NCBI RefSeq assembly: GCF_900090105.1
Contig: NZ_FMDM01000007.1
Span: 248,001 to 312,000 of the forward strand
Origin: Micromonospora humi
GTDB taxonomy: Bacteria; Actinomycetota; Actinomycetes; Mycobacteriales; Micromonosporaceae
Direction: 5' to 3'
DNA: 64,000 nucleotides
This document shows, one piece after another, positions 53,953 to 62,702 of this stretch (the first letter of the stretch is position 1; every line of letters starts with the position of its first letter). The notes beneath the pieces were generated by a model. It searched no databases and was not told where the DNA came from. It was given only the letters and a program-made list of their open reading frames with translations. The position numbers were made by a program, and so were the translations under genes.

Positions 53953-55302
53953 TCAGTCCGGCGCGGGGCTGGCCGGTGTGGCCCCGCGCAGGGCGTCGGT
54001 GAGCCGCCGCGCCAGGTCGTCCGGGAGCGTGCCCTCCCGCTTGAGCACCGTCATCACGTAGCCGCGCAGCACCAGGCTGAAGTTGACGTAGTGCGGCGAG
54101 ACCGGCCGGAGCCGGGCGCGGTCGACAGCGTCCCGCAACAGCGGCAGGTAGGGGTAGTTCTCCTTGATGATCGCGTCGCTGTAGACGACGGCCCGGGTGG
54201 CGGCGAAACCGCCCTTCTCGAAGAGCGTGCGCTGGCTCTCCTCCCCGGTCAGGTACTCGATCAGCGCCTGCGCGGCCCGGGGCTGCCTGCTCTGCCGGGC
54301 CACCGCCAGGTTCTGCCCGCCCAGCACGCTCGGCCCGGGCAGCGCCGTGACGCCGACCCTGGACGCGGCCGGCGACGCCGGCGCGGACGCGTCCGCACCG
54401 GTCAGCTTGCGGTACGCGACCGGCCAGTTGCGCATGAACGCGACCTCGCCCACCGCGAAGGCCTCCCGGCTCTGGTCCTCGTTCTGGTTGAGGGCGCCGC
54501 TCGACACCACGGACGCCCCGGTGGCCGACGGCGTCAGCGACCGGAGCGCGTCGGCCAGCCGCTTCGGGTCGACCGAGACCCTGCCCCGGTCGTCGACGCG
54601 CAGCTCGCCGCCGTGCGCCCAGAGCGCCTCCAACGCGTTGACGGTCAACCCCTCGTAGCCGGCGAGCTGGCTGGTGAAGCCCGCCTTGAGCCCGGAGGCC
54701 CGCCCGTCGAGCAGCCGGGTCGACTCGGCCTCGATCTTCGGCCAGTCGAACGGCGGCTTCAGCCCGAGGTCCCTGCGGTAGTAGAGCAGCCCGGCGTCGG
54801 TGTTGAACGGCAACGCCCACAACCGGCCCTGGTAGCGGCAGGTGCGCAGCGGCTTCTCCAGGAACGCCTCGTCCGGGGGATCGGCCAGTCGGCGCTCGTC
54901 GATCGGGCGCAGCAGGTTCTTCTCCGCGAACGCCGCCGTCCAGGTGACGTCGAGGTTGAACACGTCGATGTCCTGGTCGTTCTCGCGCTCACCGCGGTTG
55001 ATCATCTCCGCGTACTGGGCGTCCGCCGCCTCGTTCAGGCTGATCATCCGGGCCTGGTTGTGCGGGTTCGCCGCGTTCCAGAGCTTGAGCAGCGCCTGCC
55101 GCTGCTGGCCCTCGCTGTCGTCCCGGCCGGTGAGGACCACCAGGTCACCCGGTTCCAGGCCCTTCGGGCCGGCGACCTTCCACAGCAGGAGGGAGCACGA
55201 CGCGGCCACCAGCACGCCGCTGAGCAGGCCCAGCCCGAACGCCCGCCACCAGCGCCGCCGTTCCCTCCCCGGCGTCGGCCTGGCCCTCCGAGTCGATGGC
55301 AT
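53953..55302 (-). CDS. Membrane-anchored sugar-type solute-binding protein (orphan)
   Basis: Encodes 449 aa from ATG 55302, which shares its A with the TGA of the caspase-VWA gene. A basic N-terminus (RRARPTPGRERRRWWR) and a TM helix (about 21-41) anchor a type-1 extracellular solute-binding domain (about 55-430). Recognisable blocks are FNLDVTWTAAFAEKNLLRPI, LPFNTDAGLLYYRRDLG, VGEVAFMRNWPVAYRKL and RAAQALIEYLTGEESQR, close to maltose/trehalose-binding proteins. VAASC near residue 36 is a poor lipobox because hydrophobic residues continue after it. No permease or ATPase gene is adjacent, so it probably presents or senses ligand for the upstream gene product rather than feeding a transporter. 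Confidence 0.85.
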   Translation of the reverse strand: MPSTRRARPTPGRERRRWWRAFGLGLLSGVLVAASCSLLLWKVAGPKGLEPGDLVVLTGRDDSEGQQRQALLKLWNAANPHNQARMISLNEAADAQYAEMINRGERENDQDIDVFNLDVTWTAAFAEKNLLRPIDERRLADPPDEAFLEKPLRTCRYQGRLWALPFNTDAGLLYYRRDLGLKPPFDWPKIEAESTRLLDGRASGLKAGFTSQLAGYEGLTVNALEALWAHGGELRVDDRGRVSVDPKRLADALRSLTPSATGASVVSSGALNQNEDQSREAFAVGEVAFMRNWPVAYRKLTGADASAPASPAASRVGVTALPGPSVLGGQNLAVARQSRQPRAAQALIEYLTGEESQRTLFEKGGFAATRAVVYSDAIIKENYPYLPLLRDAVDRARLRPVSPHYVNFSLVLRGYVMTVLKREGTLPDDLARRLTDALRGATPASPAPD

Positions 55303-57893
55303 CAGTCCGCTCCCTTCCACAGCGCGGTGAACAGCCGGTCCAGCGTCGGATCGAGGCGGTCGGTCCGGGTGTCGTAGCAGTCGCCCCCGGTGCCCTGCGC
55401 GAGGCGGTCGAGCGGGGAGCCGGCGCAGTCCGCGTCCCCCACCGCGAGGACGTAGAGGCGTACGCCGGACAGCTCGGCCACGGTCGGTGGTGGCCGCCCG
55501 GAGGTGTCCTGGCCGTCGGTGACCACCACGAGCGCGCGCAGCGGGTCGCCGCCGCCGCCCCGGAGCTGGGCCACGCCCTGCCGGATGGTCTGGTGCAACG
55601 GAGTGTCGCCGGCCGGCCGGATCCGCGCCACGGCGGCGCGCAGGCTGCCGGCGACCGTCGCGCCGGGCGGACCGATCGGCACGATCGGTCGGGCGTTGGC
55701 GGCCACCGTGGAGAACGTGCGGAGGCCGAACTCGTCCCGCCCGCCCACCCGCTCCACAGCCCGCCCGACCCCGTCCACCGCCACCTCGAACCGGCTCCGG
55801 CGTCGATCCTCGCTCGGCTCGCGCATCGAGCCGGACGCGTCCAGCGCCACCAGGACCCGCCCCGGCCGGTGCGCGCGGCGGTAGACCTCGCGCACCCGGT
55901 CCTGCTCCCCGGCGACCAGCTCACGCAGGGGGCGGACCCGGGCGAACGGCCAGTCGAACAACGCGCCGTTGGCGCGGACCACGGGCGTGGTGGCGGTCAC
56001 GCCCGGCGGCCGCAGGCCGACCCGGAGCAACGCCTGCTGCCCCTCCTCCTCGTGGACCAGCCAGCGGGCGAAGGTGGACGCCGCCGCCCGTACGGCGGGG
56101 CTCTGCACCGCCGCCGGCCAGCGGAGCCGGGCGACCGTGAGGAAGAGCAGCGGAGAGTCGGACGGGTAGAACGCCTGCAGCCGTTCCGTCGCCGGTGGCG
56201 GCTGCTGGGCCGGACAGCCGGCGCCGAGCGGCCGGCCCTGGTTGTAACGCACCAACGCCTGCTCGGTGAGCACCACGGCGGGTATGCGAACCCCCGCGCC
56301 GCCGGTGGGGGCGGTGGCGCGCGTCCGCTGCCGGCAGAGCACGGCGAGGTCGTCGCCGATCGGGTACGAGCCGGCGTCCAACGCCTCGTCCACCCACCGC
56401 TCGACGTCCTGCCGCGCGGTCGACGCGGACGCCAGCCCCCGCTCGTCGCCGTAGAGCGCGTAGGTGGCCAGACGGGCGGGCGCCGACACGGCCGGATCCG
56501 CGCGGACCACGCCCTCGCCCCCGGAGATCACCGGTTGGGCCGTCGCGCCGGCGGCGTCTCGGAACAGCTCCCGCCACGTCCGCCCCATCCGGCGCGCCGC
56601 CTCGACCGCCCCGCCGGCGGCGACCTGCGCCTGCGGGACGCCGAGCACCAGCGGCGACGCGGCGATCTCGTTGACCTCGTCCACGACGCCCGCGCCGGCC
56701 GGGCCCAGCCGCGTCACGTCGACCGCCGACTCCGGCAGCCACAGGTCCGGGTGCGGCCCGACGTCCTGGAGGTAGCGGCGCCCCGGCGCGCCGGACGAGT
56801 CCCAGTCGGCGCCGATGCCGGCGCGGACGTCGTCGGCGGCCGCGGGATAGAGGTAGAGCCGGGCCAGCGGGCAGCCCCGGTGCTGCCGCGCGGACCACCG
56901 CTCGAACGCGTCCGCCACCTCGCGGTACGGCTCCAGCCCGGCGGCGGAGGTGGCCACCCGCACCTGCGGCGGCTGGAAGCAGTCGGCCCCGACGGCGGCA
57001 ACCGGGCCGGAGTAGCCGGCGGAGGCACACAGCAGCGCCCAGACCGCGAGGATCGGCACGACCACCCGCCGGGGCAGCGCGCCGCGGGTGGCGGGGCGCG
57101 ACGTCACGGCGGCGACCAGGCGCCTCCACCGGTGCAGCGGGCCGTCGTCCGGCGGTGGGGGCGCCTCCCGGCCCGCCCAGGCCACCCGGATCACGCCCTG
57201 CTTCCGGTGGACCGAGAGGGTGGGACGCTGCCGCCTGCTCACCTCGTGGACCCGCTCGTCGACATACCGGTAGAGCTCGTCGGTGTCGACGATCCCGTCG
57301 CCGTTGCGGTCCGCCCGCCCGGTGCGCAGCCCGTCGACCACCGCCCGGGTGAAGACGCCCTGACCGTCCCGCTCGAAGCTGAGTTCGGTGCCGGCGCAGG
57401 AGGTGATCACGACGTGCCCGCGCCCGCGGAACGGGCCGGTCAGGTCGGCGTCGTGCGCGCCCCGGGCCCGCTCGTCGCGGGCGAAGGCGCCGCTGTAGCA
57501 GCAGTCGAGCAGCACCACGATCTGCTTGGCCCGGCTGTCGGCCATCTCGTGCCGGATGTCGGCGGCGGACAGCGCGGTCGCCCGGATCAGGTGGCTGTCG
57601 TGCTCGGAGTCGCGGGCGGCGAAGAACAGGTCGCCCGCCGCGTCCTTCAGCCCGTGCGCCGAGATGTGCAGGAGCAGCAGGTCGTCGGGCTCGGTGTTGT
57701 GGAAGAAGACGGCGACGGCGCGACCCACGTCGTGGACCGTGCGGTTGCGCAGCACGCGTACGTCGTCGAAGGCGCCGATCGCCGGGTTCTCCAGCACCTC
57801 GCGGAGGGAGTCCGCGTCCGCCACGGTGCCGGGGAGGGAAGCGAACTGAGGATCCGCGTAGGCCTCGTTCGCGATGATCAGCGCTCGTCTCAT
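55302..57893 (-). CDS. Transmembrane caspase-like protease with outside SBP-like and VWA domains
   Basis: Encodes 863 aa from ATG 57893, which overlaps the EACC1-like stop (ATGA). Domains: a caspase-like peptidase (1 to about 240) with His80 in HISAHG and Cys132 in LLDCCYSG; inside it a consensus EF-hand loop (Asp195, Asn197, Asp199, Gly200, Glu206). Then a basic stretch, one TM (about 277-296), a solute-binding-like domain (about 309-640, QVRVATSAAGLEPYREVADAF) with several Cys, and a VWA domain (about 678-860) with MIDAS DASGS 685-689, Thr764 and Asp793. Positive charges before the TM predict the caspase inside and the other domains outside. This looks like a receptor that could relay an outside signal to a cytoplasmic protease. 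Confidence 0.88.
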   Translation of the reverse strand: MRRALIIANEAYADPQFASLPGTVADADSLREVLENPAIGAFDDVRVLRNRTVHDVGRAVAVFFHNTEPDDLLLLHISAHGLKDAAGDLFFAARDSEHDSHLIRATALSAADIRHEMADSRAKQIVVLLDCCYSGAFARDERARGAHDADLTGPFRGRGHVVITSCAGTELSFERDGQGVFTRAVVDGLRTGRADRNGDGIVDTDELYRYVDERVHEVSRRQRPTLSVHRKQGVIRVAWAGREAPPPPDDGPLHRWRRLVAAVTSRPATRGALPRRVVVPILAVWALLCASAGYSGPVAAVGADCFQPPQVRVATSAAGLEPYREVADAFERWSARQHRGCPLARLYLYPAAADDVRAGIGADWDSSGAPGRRYLQDVGPHPDLWLPESAVDVTRLGPAGAGVVDEVNEIAASPLVLGVPQAQVAAGGAVEAARRMGRTWRELFRDAAGATAQPVISGGEGVVRADPAVSAPARLATYALYGDERGLASASTARQDVERWVDEALDAGSYPIGDDLAVLCRQRTRATAPTGGAGVRIPAVVLTEQALVRYNQGRPLGAGCPAQQPPPATERLQAFYPSDSPLLFLTVARLRWPAAVQSPAVRAAASTFARWLVHEEEGQQALLRVGLRPPGVTATTPVVRANGALFDWPFARVRPLRELVAGEQDRVREVYRRAHRPGRVLVALDASGSMREPSEDRRRSRFEVAVDGVGRAVERVGGRDEFGLRTFSTVAANARPIVPIGPPGATVAGSLRAAVARIRPAGDTPLHQTIRQGVAQLRGGGGDPLRALVVVTDGQDTSGRPPPTVAELSGVRLYVLAVGDADCAGSPLDRLAQGTGGDCYDTRTDRLDPTLDRLFTALWKGAD

Positions 57894-58273
57894 CGTTCCG
57901 GTGGGAACACCCGGTCGACGAACGCCTCGATCAGCCGGCGCTGCTCGTCGGCGGTGGCGTCGTCGATGATCAGCTCGTGCTCGCCGATGCGCACCTCGAC
58001 CCGGCCTCGACCGCGCCGCCGCTGCCACTCGCCGACGACGCGGAGCACCCCGGCGACGAGGTCCGCCTGGGCGGCCAGGACGGCGAGCAGCGTGCCCAGT
58101 TCGGCGAGTTCGCCGGCCCGGGAGCCGTCCGGCGCGACCGTGGCCGACTCCGCCTGGCGGACCGAGCGGACGGCGTCGAGCTGGTGCAACTCCCGGCGCA
58201 GGCGGTGGGCGGCTTCCTCGGTCGTGTCGGCGTCGTCATCGAGGGTGACGAACCGACCCACCACTGTGTCCAT
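57890..58273 (-). CDS. EACC1-like effector-associated small protein
   Basis: Encodes 127 aa from ATG 58273. The layout, FVTLDDDADTTEEAAHRLRR, then a Gly/Leu-rich helical middle (ELAELGTLLAVLAAQADLVA) and VEVRIGEHELIIDD near the end, matches what I know of Effector-Associated Constant Component 1. EACC1 accompanies caspase, trypsin and other effectors in predicted actinobacterial conflict systems. It is probably a regulator or adaptor of the caspase encoded next. TAACGT at -13 to -8 and no Shine-Dalgarno indicate a leaderless operon start. Confidence 0.75.
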   Translation of the reverse strand: MDTVVGRFVTLDDDADTTEEAAHRLRRELHQLDAVRSVRQAESATVAPDGSRAGELAELGTLLAVLAAQADLVAGVLRVVGEWQRRRGRGRVEVRIGEHELIIDDATADEQRRLIEAFVDRVFPPER

Positions 58274-58280
58274 TGATCGA

Positions 58281-58286
58281 ACGTTA
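58281..58286 (-). promoter_or_regulatory. -10 box TAACGT of the EACC1-caspase operon
   Basis: On the minus strand TAACGT ends seven bases before ATG 58273. Confidence 0.6.
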
Positions 58287-58337
58287 TCAGCTCTCCGCCA
58301 ACCGGCCGGTAACATTCCGTACACAGTGGTGGCTCGA

Positions 58338-58373
58338 CCCGGTCGGGCGGGCCCCGTGTCCCGCCCGACCGGG
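58338..58373 (-). terminator. Terminator isolating the EACC1-caspase operon
   Basis: CCCGGTCGGGCGGG and its complement form a perfect 14-bp stem with an 8-nt loop, just after the stop of the upstream beta-propeller gene. Confidence 0.8.
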
Positions 58374-58380
58374 CGACGGC

Positions 58381-59316
58381 TCACCGCAGGCCGGGCACCT
58401 CGGCGACGGTGAACGGTGGGGCGGCCGGGTCGGCGAAGAGCTGGCTCTCCACCCAGAGCAGACGATCGGCGTCGCGGGCCACCGCGGTCGGCGACCGTCG
58501 GGTGCCGACCGGACCGGACCGGCCCACCACCCGGGCGGTGTGCCACCCCGCGTCGAGCCGGGCCACGTTCACCGCGAACCGGGTCACGCCGGCGGCGTCC
58601 GTCTGGTTGACCACCCCGTACAGCCGCCGGCCCTCCAGCAGCAGGCCGTCCGCACCCATCCGGCCACCGGTCACCTCGACCTCGGTCACGGCCCGGGCCG
58701 TCAGGTCGACCCGGAACAGGCGTTCACCGCCCTGCTCCGCCACCAGGGCGACCCGGCCCGACGGCTCGCTGACGACGCCGTTGAGGAACGTCGGCGCGGC
58801 CGGGAAGTCGCCCGGACGCACCCACGGGACGAGCGCGCCCACCCGCCCGCCGTCGAGCGCGGCGCGCCACAGCGTGCCGGTGGCGGAGTCGGTGACGTAG
58901 ACGGCGTCGCCGGTGACCACCAGGTCGTTCAGGGCCGCGCCGCCGGCCGCCGTCCGGCGGGCCAGCAGGGTGCCGTCCGGGCCGTACACGAAGAGCGTGC
59001 CGGTGAGCCAGCCGGCGACGAAGATCCGACCCTGGCGGTCGGTCCGGATGCCGGCGGCACTGGTCCGGCCGTCGGTGCCGGCGGCCAGGAACGGGCGCAG
59101 GGCCGCCCGCCGGGTGTCGCCCCGGTAAACCGCCCCGGTGGCCGAACTGGTGACGTACATGGTTCCGGCCGGGGTGACGGTGAGCCCTTCCGGGAACACG
59201 TCCGGTTCGGCGGAGACGACGTAGACGACGGGGCGGCCGGTGGTGGGGGCGGGTTCCGGCGCGCCGGCGGTCACCGCCGTCAGGACCACCGCCGCCGCCG
59301 CGAGAAGTGTCTTCAC
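58381..59316 (-). CDS. Secreted SMP-30/NHL-like beta-propeller protein
   Basis: Encodes 311 aa from GTG 59316. A Sec signal peptide (about 1-20, VKTLLAAAAVVLTAVTAGA) precedes repeated beta-propeller blades with motifs such as PEGLTVTPAGTMYVTSSATG, AAGIRTDRQGRIFVAG, LNDLVVTGDAVYVTDSATG and RMGADGLLLEGRRLYGVV. This is the SMP-30/gluconolactonase/strictosidine-synthase-like superfamily. Catalysis cannot be assigned. A terminator after it separates it from the caspase operon. Confidence 0.83.
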   Translation of the reverse strand: MKTLLAAAAVVLTAVTAGAPEPAPTTGRPVVYVVSAEPDVFPEGLTVTPAGTMYVTSSATGAVYRGDTRRAALRPFLAAGTDGRTSAAGIRTDRQGRIFVAGWLTGTLFVYGPDGTLLARRTAAGGAALNDLVVTGDAVYVTDSATGTLWRAALDGGRVGALVPWVRPGDFPAAPTFLNGVVSEPSGRVALVAEQGGERLFRVDLTARAVTEVEVTGGRMGADGLLLEGRRLYGVVNQTDAAGVTRFAVNVARLDAGWHTARVVGRSGPVGTRRSPTAVARDADRLLWVESQLFADPAAPPFTVAEVPGLR

Positions 59317-59381
59317 CCCACGGAGCGTCCGGCGGTGGCGACCCGACCGGAAGCCCCTTTCGGGCCGGGCCGAAAGGTGGC

Positions 59382-59387
59382 TACCGT
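59382..59387 (+). promoter_or_regulatory. -10 box TACCGT, leaderless
   Basis: TACCGT at -12 to -7 of GTG 59394. Confidence 0.6.
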
Positions 59388-59393
59388 TCGCCG

Positions 59394-60383
59394 GTGACCA
59401 CCCTGCGGCTCAACGCGACCGACCTGAGCCGGACCGTGCTGCACGCCGGCCCGGCGGTCCTGGTCGAGTTGGCGATGGCCGCGCAGCGGCTGGTCCTCGC
59501 CGACGTGCCGACCCACCTCACCGCATGGCGGGCCCGCACCCGGGCGGCGCTGCGCCCCGACATGCGGCCCTACCTCGACCTGTGCCGGACGCCGTACCTG
59601 CTGCCGGACTTCCTCACCCCGCCCCGCTTCGACGGCGACCTCGCCAGCCTGGTCGACCAGGTCGCCGGCACGCCGGACGAGGTGCTCGCCGCCGAGCTCG
59701 GCCCGCTGGTGGAGTCGGGCGCGCTGCCCGCCCGGGTGGCGCCGCTGGCCGCCGGGGAGGCCGCCGCCCGAGCCCAACTGCGTGCCGCGATGCTCGCCTT
59801 CCACGGCGTGGCGCTCGCTCCCTACTGGACGGAGGTCGAGACCGCGGTACGCGCCGACCGGGCGGTACGCGGCCACGTCCTGGCCGGTGGTGGCCTCGAC
59901 CGGGTGCTCCGCGACCTCAGCCCGTACCTGGCGTGGGCCGAGACGGGGGAGAGCTACGCGCTGTCGTACCGGTGCGCGGTCGCCGACGACATCGAGCTGA
60001 CCCCCGGCGGACGCGGGCTGACCCTCGTGCCGTGCCACCTCGCCCCGCAGCCGTTCCTGCTGGCCGACCCGACGGGCCCGCTGGTGCTGGTCTACCCGAT
60101 CCGGCCGGGCCCGGAGCACCTGCGATCCCGCGCGCCCCTGGCGGACCTGCTCGGGCGTACCCGGGCGGCGGTGCTCGCGGCGACCGCCGACGCCCCCGGC
60201 ACCTCCCAGCTCGCGCGCCGGGTCGGTGTCTCCGCCGCGACGGCCAGCGAGCACGCGGCGACCCTGCGGGCCGCCGGCCTGATCACCACCCGGCGGGCGG
60301 GCGCGTCGGTGCGGCACTGCCTCACCCCGCTGGGCGAGCAGTTGTTGCGGGCGGGCGGCCCGGCGGAGGCCGGACCGGGGTGA
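59394..60383 (+). CDS. ArsR-type winged-helix regulator with DUF5937-like N-terminus
   Basis: Encodes 329 aa. The C-terminal domain (about 260-325) is a winged helix, TSQLARRVGVSAATASEHAA then LRAAGLITTRRAGASVRHCLT. The first 200 residues are a helical domain of the kind found in actinobacterial ArsR-like proteins (DUF5937). No metal-binding Cys cluster is visible. It diverges from the beta-propeller gene by 77 bp, so that gene is a plausible target. GTG 59394 is probably leaderless. Confidence 0.85.
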   Translation: MTTLRLNATDLSRTVLHAGPAVLVELAMAAQRLVLADVPTHLTAWRARTRAALRPDMRPYLDLCRTPYLLPDFLTPPRFDGDLASLVDQVAGTPDEVLAAELGPLVESGALPARVAPLAAGEAAARAQLRAAMLAFHGVALAPYWTEVETAVRADRAVRGHVLAGGGLDRVLRDLSPYLAWAETGESYALSYRCAVADDIELTPGGRGLTLVPCHLAPQPFLLADPTGPLVLVYPIRPGPEHLRSRAPLADLLGRTRAAVLAATADAPGTSQLARRVGVSAATASEHAATLRAAGLITTRRAGASVRHCLTPLGEQLLRAGGPAEAGPG

Positions 60384-60417
60384 CCGGTGGCGGGGCCGTC
60401 ACCCGGCCCGGTCAGGA

Positions 60418-61899
60418 TCAGTGCGCCGCCGCTCCGCCGCCGGCGACCACCCGGTCCAGCAGGTTGGCGGTGGCCCGGGCCAGGCGGGCGTCGGCCACCG
60501 CCGGGTCGGCCAGCGCCCGGGTCCAGCCCAGCGAGCCGGCGGCGAACACCCAGGCCCCGGACGCGGCCCGGTAGAGCCGGCTCTGCTGCACCTGCGGCGT
60601 GCCCTGGTGCCGGTAGGGGGATTCGGCCAGCAGCGCCTGCTCCGTGGCCTCGGGGCCGGCGAAGCGGGCCATGCGTTGATCGGCCTCGCCCCACACCACC
60701 TCGGGGATCAGGTCGCCGTCCCGGACCCCGGCGCCGGCCCAGAACCAGTGCCCGGCGCCCCGCACCACGAGCGGGGCGTACCCGTCCACGGTGCTGACGT
60801 ACTGGGCTCCGATGAACTGCTGCTCGGCCTGGCCGGCCGTGCGCCACCTCGTGGTCGGCGGCATCGGCCCGGACGCCGGCCGGCTCTCCTTGGCGCACCG
60901 GACCAGGCGGTCGTCGCTGTCGTCCGCGCCGTAACGGATCCGCCAGTAGCAGTTGTTCGCGCCCAGGAAGACCAGGCTGGTGCCGGCGTCGCGGGCGCCG
61001 ACCACCGCCCGGCGCATCGGCGCCGACCAGTACTCGTCGTGGCCGGGGAAGACGACCGCGCGGAACCGGGCCGGATCCACCCGCCCGGTGTGCAGGTCCT
61101 CGCTCGTGGCGTACCCCAGGTCCAGGCTCAGCCCCTCCACCCAGCGGACGAAGCCGATGTCGTGGTCGGCCAGGGCCGGCAGGCCGCAACCGGAGTACGG
61201 GCGGTCGTGGCTGACGGCCCGGGCCCGGCGCTCCCCGCTGCGGTGCCCGGCGGCGTCGAAGCCGTAGTAGAGGCTGGCGCCGGTGCGCCCGTCCTCCGGC
61301 CACCGGTTGTAGGCCTGCCAGGTGCTGGTCGGCAGCACGACCAGCGCCCCGCCGCCGGCCACCGGCGGGCGCACCACGAACGGGATCCACTGGTGGTGGC
61401 CGGAGGCGCCGGCGAGCAGCGCGAGGTAGAGGCCGCTCACCCAGTCCGGCGGCACCGTCGGTCGCCACCCCGGGCGCCAGTCGCAGCGCACCGCTCCGGT
61501 CGCCGGATCCACGCGCGGCGGGCCCTGGGGAGCACCGTCCAGCCACGGGCTGACCGCCATCTGCCGCGCGCCCGCGCCCCGGTAGTGACCGAGCCGGAAG
61601 ACGGTGATCCGGTACTTCTGCGGTTGGGCGACCGAGACGTGGAACCGCAGTTCCGCGCCGGGGGCGACGCTCGTGGCGTGCGCGTAGCCGGCGATCTCGC
61701 CGCGCCCGTCCTGGGCGAACCGCAGCCCGGTCAGTCGGAAGTCGGCCGCGCCCGGCCTGGTGTTCTCGACCACGACAGCGCCGGCCGGGCGGCGCGTGGT
61801 CGCCCGGACCGGCGCGCTCGGATCACCCGGTCCGGTGCCCAGCGCCGTCGCCCCGAGCGCGCCGATGATGCCCAGCGCCCGCCGTCGAGTGTGCCCCAT
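60418..61899 (-). CDS. Tat-exported N,N-dimethylformamidase beta-subunit-like protein
   Basis: Encodes 493 aa from ATG 61899, chosen because it begins a Tat signal (TRRRALGIIGALGATALG); upstream starts would bury it. The body resembles the large-subunit domain of N,N-dimethylformamidase: GYAHATSVAPGAELRFHVS, VVLPTSTWQAYNRW, SGCGLPALADHDIGFV, VFPGHDEYWSAPMR and FLGANNCYWRIRY. Many secreted actinobacterial homologues exist with unknown substrates, so dimethylformamide is not implied. It is convergent with the ArsR-type gene, and no small amidase subunit is adjacent. The 205 bp before it hold no gene. Confidence 0.8.
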   Translation of the reverse strand: MGHTRRRALGIIGALGATALGTGPGDPSAPVRATTRRPAGAVVVENTRPGAADFRLTGLRFAQDGRGEIAGYAHATSVAPGAELRFHVSVAQPQKYRITVFRLGHYRGAGARQMAVSPWLDGAPQGPPRVDPATGAVRCDWRPGWRPTVPPDWVSGLYLALLAGASGHHQWIPFVVRPPVAGGGALVVLPTSTWQAYNRWPEDGRTGASLYYGFDAAGHRSGERRARAVSHDRPYSGCGLPALADHDIGFVRWVEGLSLDLGYATSEDLHTGRVDPARFRAVVFPGHDEYWSAPMRRAVVGARDAGTSLVFLGANNCYWRIRYGADDSDDRLVRCAKESRPASGPMPPTTRWRTAGQAEQQFIGAQYVSTVDGYAPLVVRGAGHWFWAGAGVRDGDLIPEVVWGEADQRMARFAGPEATEQALLAESPYRHQGTPQVQQSRLYRAASGAWVFAAGSLGWTRALADPAVADARLARATANLLDRVVAGGGAAAH

Positions 61900-62104
61900 C
61901 CCGGTCCCCGTCCACCTGGTCGCCCGTGCGCCCGACGGTTCCGGTGCCGCGGGTGCGGGCCCGGCGGGGCCGGGGTGATCGGAACCGGCCACGGCCGTTC
62001 AGCCGCTAGACGTACCGGGTCGGCGCGGCGTTGCCGGGAACGGTCACTTGTGGACGATCAGGTGTCGGGTGTCGGCCGTTCGGCCGAGCGGGTGGGTGGC
62101 CGGG

Positions 62105-62635
62105 TCAGGAGCCGGTGGCGCCGTCGATGCGCTCGCGGATCAGGTCGGCGTGGCCGTTGTGCCGGGCGTACTCCTCGATCATGTGCACGTACACCCACCG
62201 CAGGCTGATCTCGCGGGTGCCGCCGTCGCGCCGGGTGTGCGGGAACGTGTGCTCCAGCGGCAGGTCGGCCACCGCCAGGTCGGCCGCCTCGATCTCGGCG
62301 GTCAGGGTGGCCAACGCCTCGGCCGGGTCGGCGTCGGCGATGTCGTTGAGGTCGGCGTCCGGGTCGACGCTGTAGTCGTACATGTCGGGCAGGTCCAGGC
62401 CGGCGGCGTGGTGGCGGAACCACCAGCGCTCCACGTCGGCCATGTGCCGCACCAGGCCGAGCAGGGTCAGCCCGGAGGGCTCGACGCTGCGGGTGCGCAG
62501 TTGCTCGGCGGTCAGCCCGGCGCACTTGAGGCGCAGGGTGTCGCGGTGGTTGTCGAGCCAGCCTTGCAGCATGGCGCGCTCGTCGGCGATGAACGGCTCG
62601 TCGCGGCGGTCGACGTCGGGTGCTCTCCAGGTCAT
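62105..62635 (-). CDS. DinB/DUF664 family protein
   Basis: Encodes 176 aa: a four-helix bundle with the metal-binding His pattern of DinB proteins, GLVRHMADVERWWFRHH and VHMIEEYARHNGHADLIRE. Many members are thiol-dependent S-transferases (for example mycothiol or bacillithiol enzymes); function here is unknown. ATG 62635 has no Shine-Dalgarno; TAACAT at -14 to -9 could drive a near-leaderless mRNA, and part of that box comes from repeat element C. Confidence 0.88.
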   Translation of the reverse strand: MTWRAPDVDRRDEPFIADERAMLQGWLDNHRDTLRLKCAGLTAEQLRTRSVEPSGLTLLGLVRHMADVERWWFRHHAAGLDLPDMYDYSVDPDADLNDIADADPAEALATLTAEIEAADLAVADLPLEHTFPHTRRDGGTREISLRWVYVHMIEEYARHNGHADLIRERIDGATGS

Positions 62636-62644
62636 GATCGCAGA

Positions 62645-62697
62645 TGTTAAGCGGGGGCCCCTCTACCACGCGAGGCGTTAAGCGGGGGCCCTTCCTT
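62645..62697. repeat. GTTAAGCGGGGG repeat element C
   Basis: Two direct GTTAAGCGGGGGCCC half-units (62646 and about 62677) are joined by a CGCGAGGC bridge. The element lies between the universal-stress gene end and the DinB start. Confidence 0.8.
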
Positions 62698-62702
62698 GCA
62701 CC

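Noticed and set aside
55296-58412. 1038-codon plus-strand frame opposite the caspase operon
   Set aside because: No start context and no domain; the minus-strand frames hold catalytic and MIDAS motifs and overlap as an operon.
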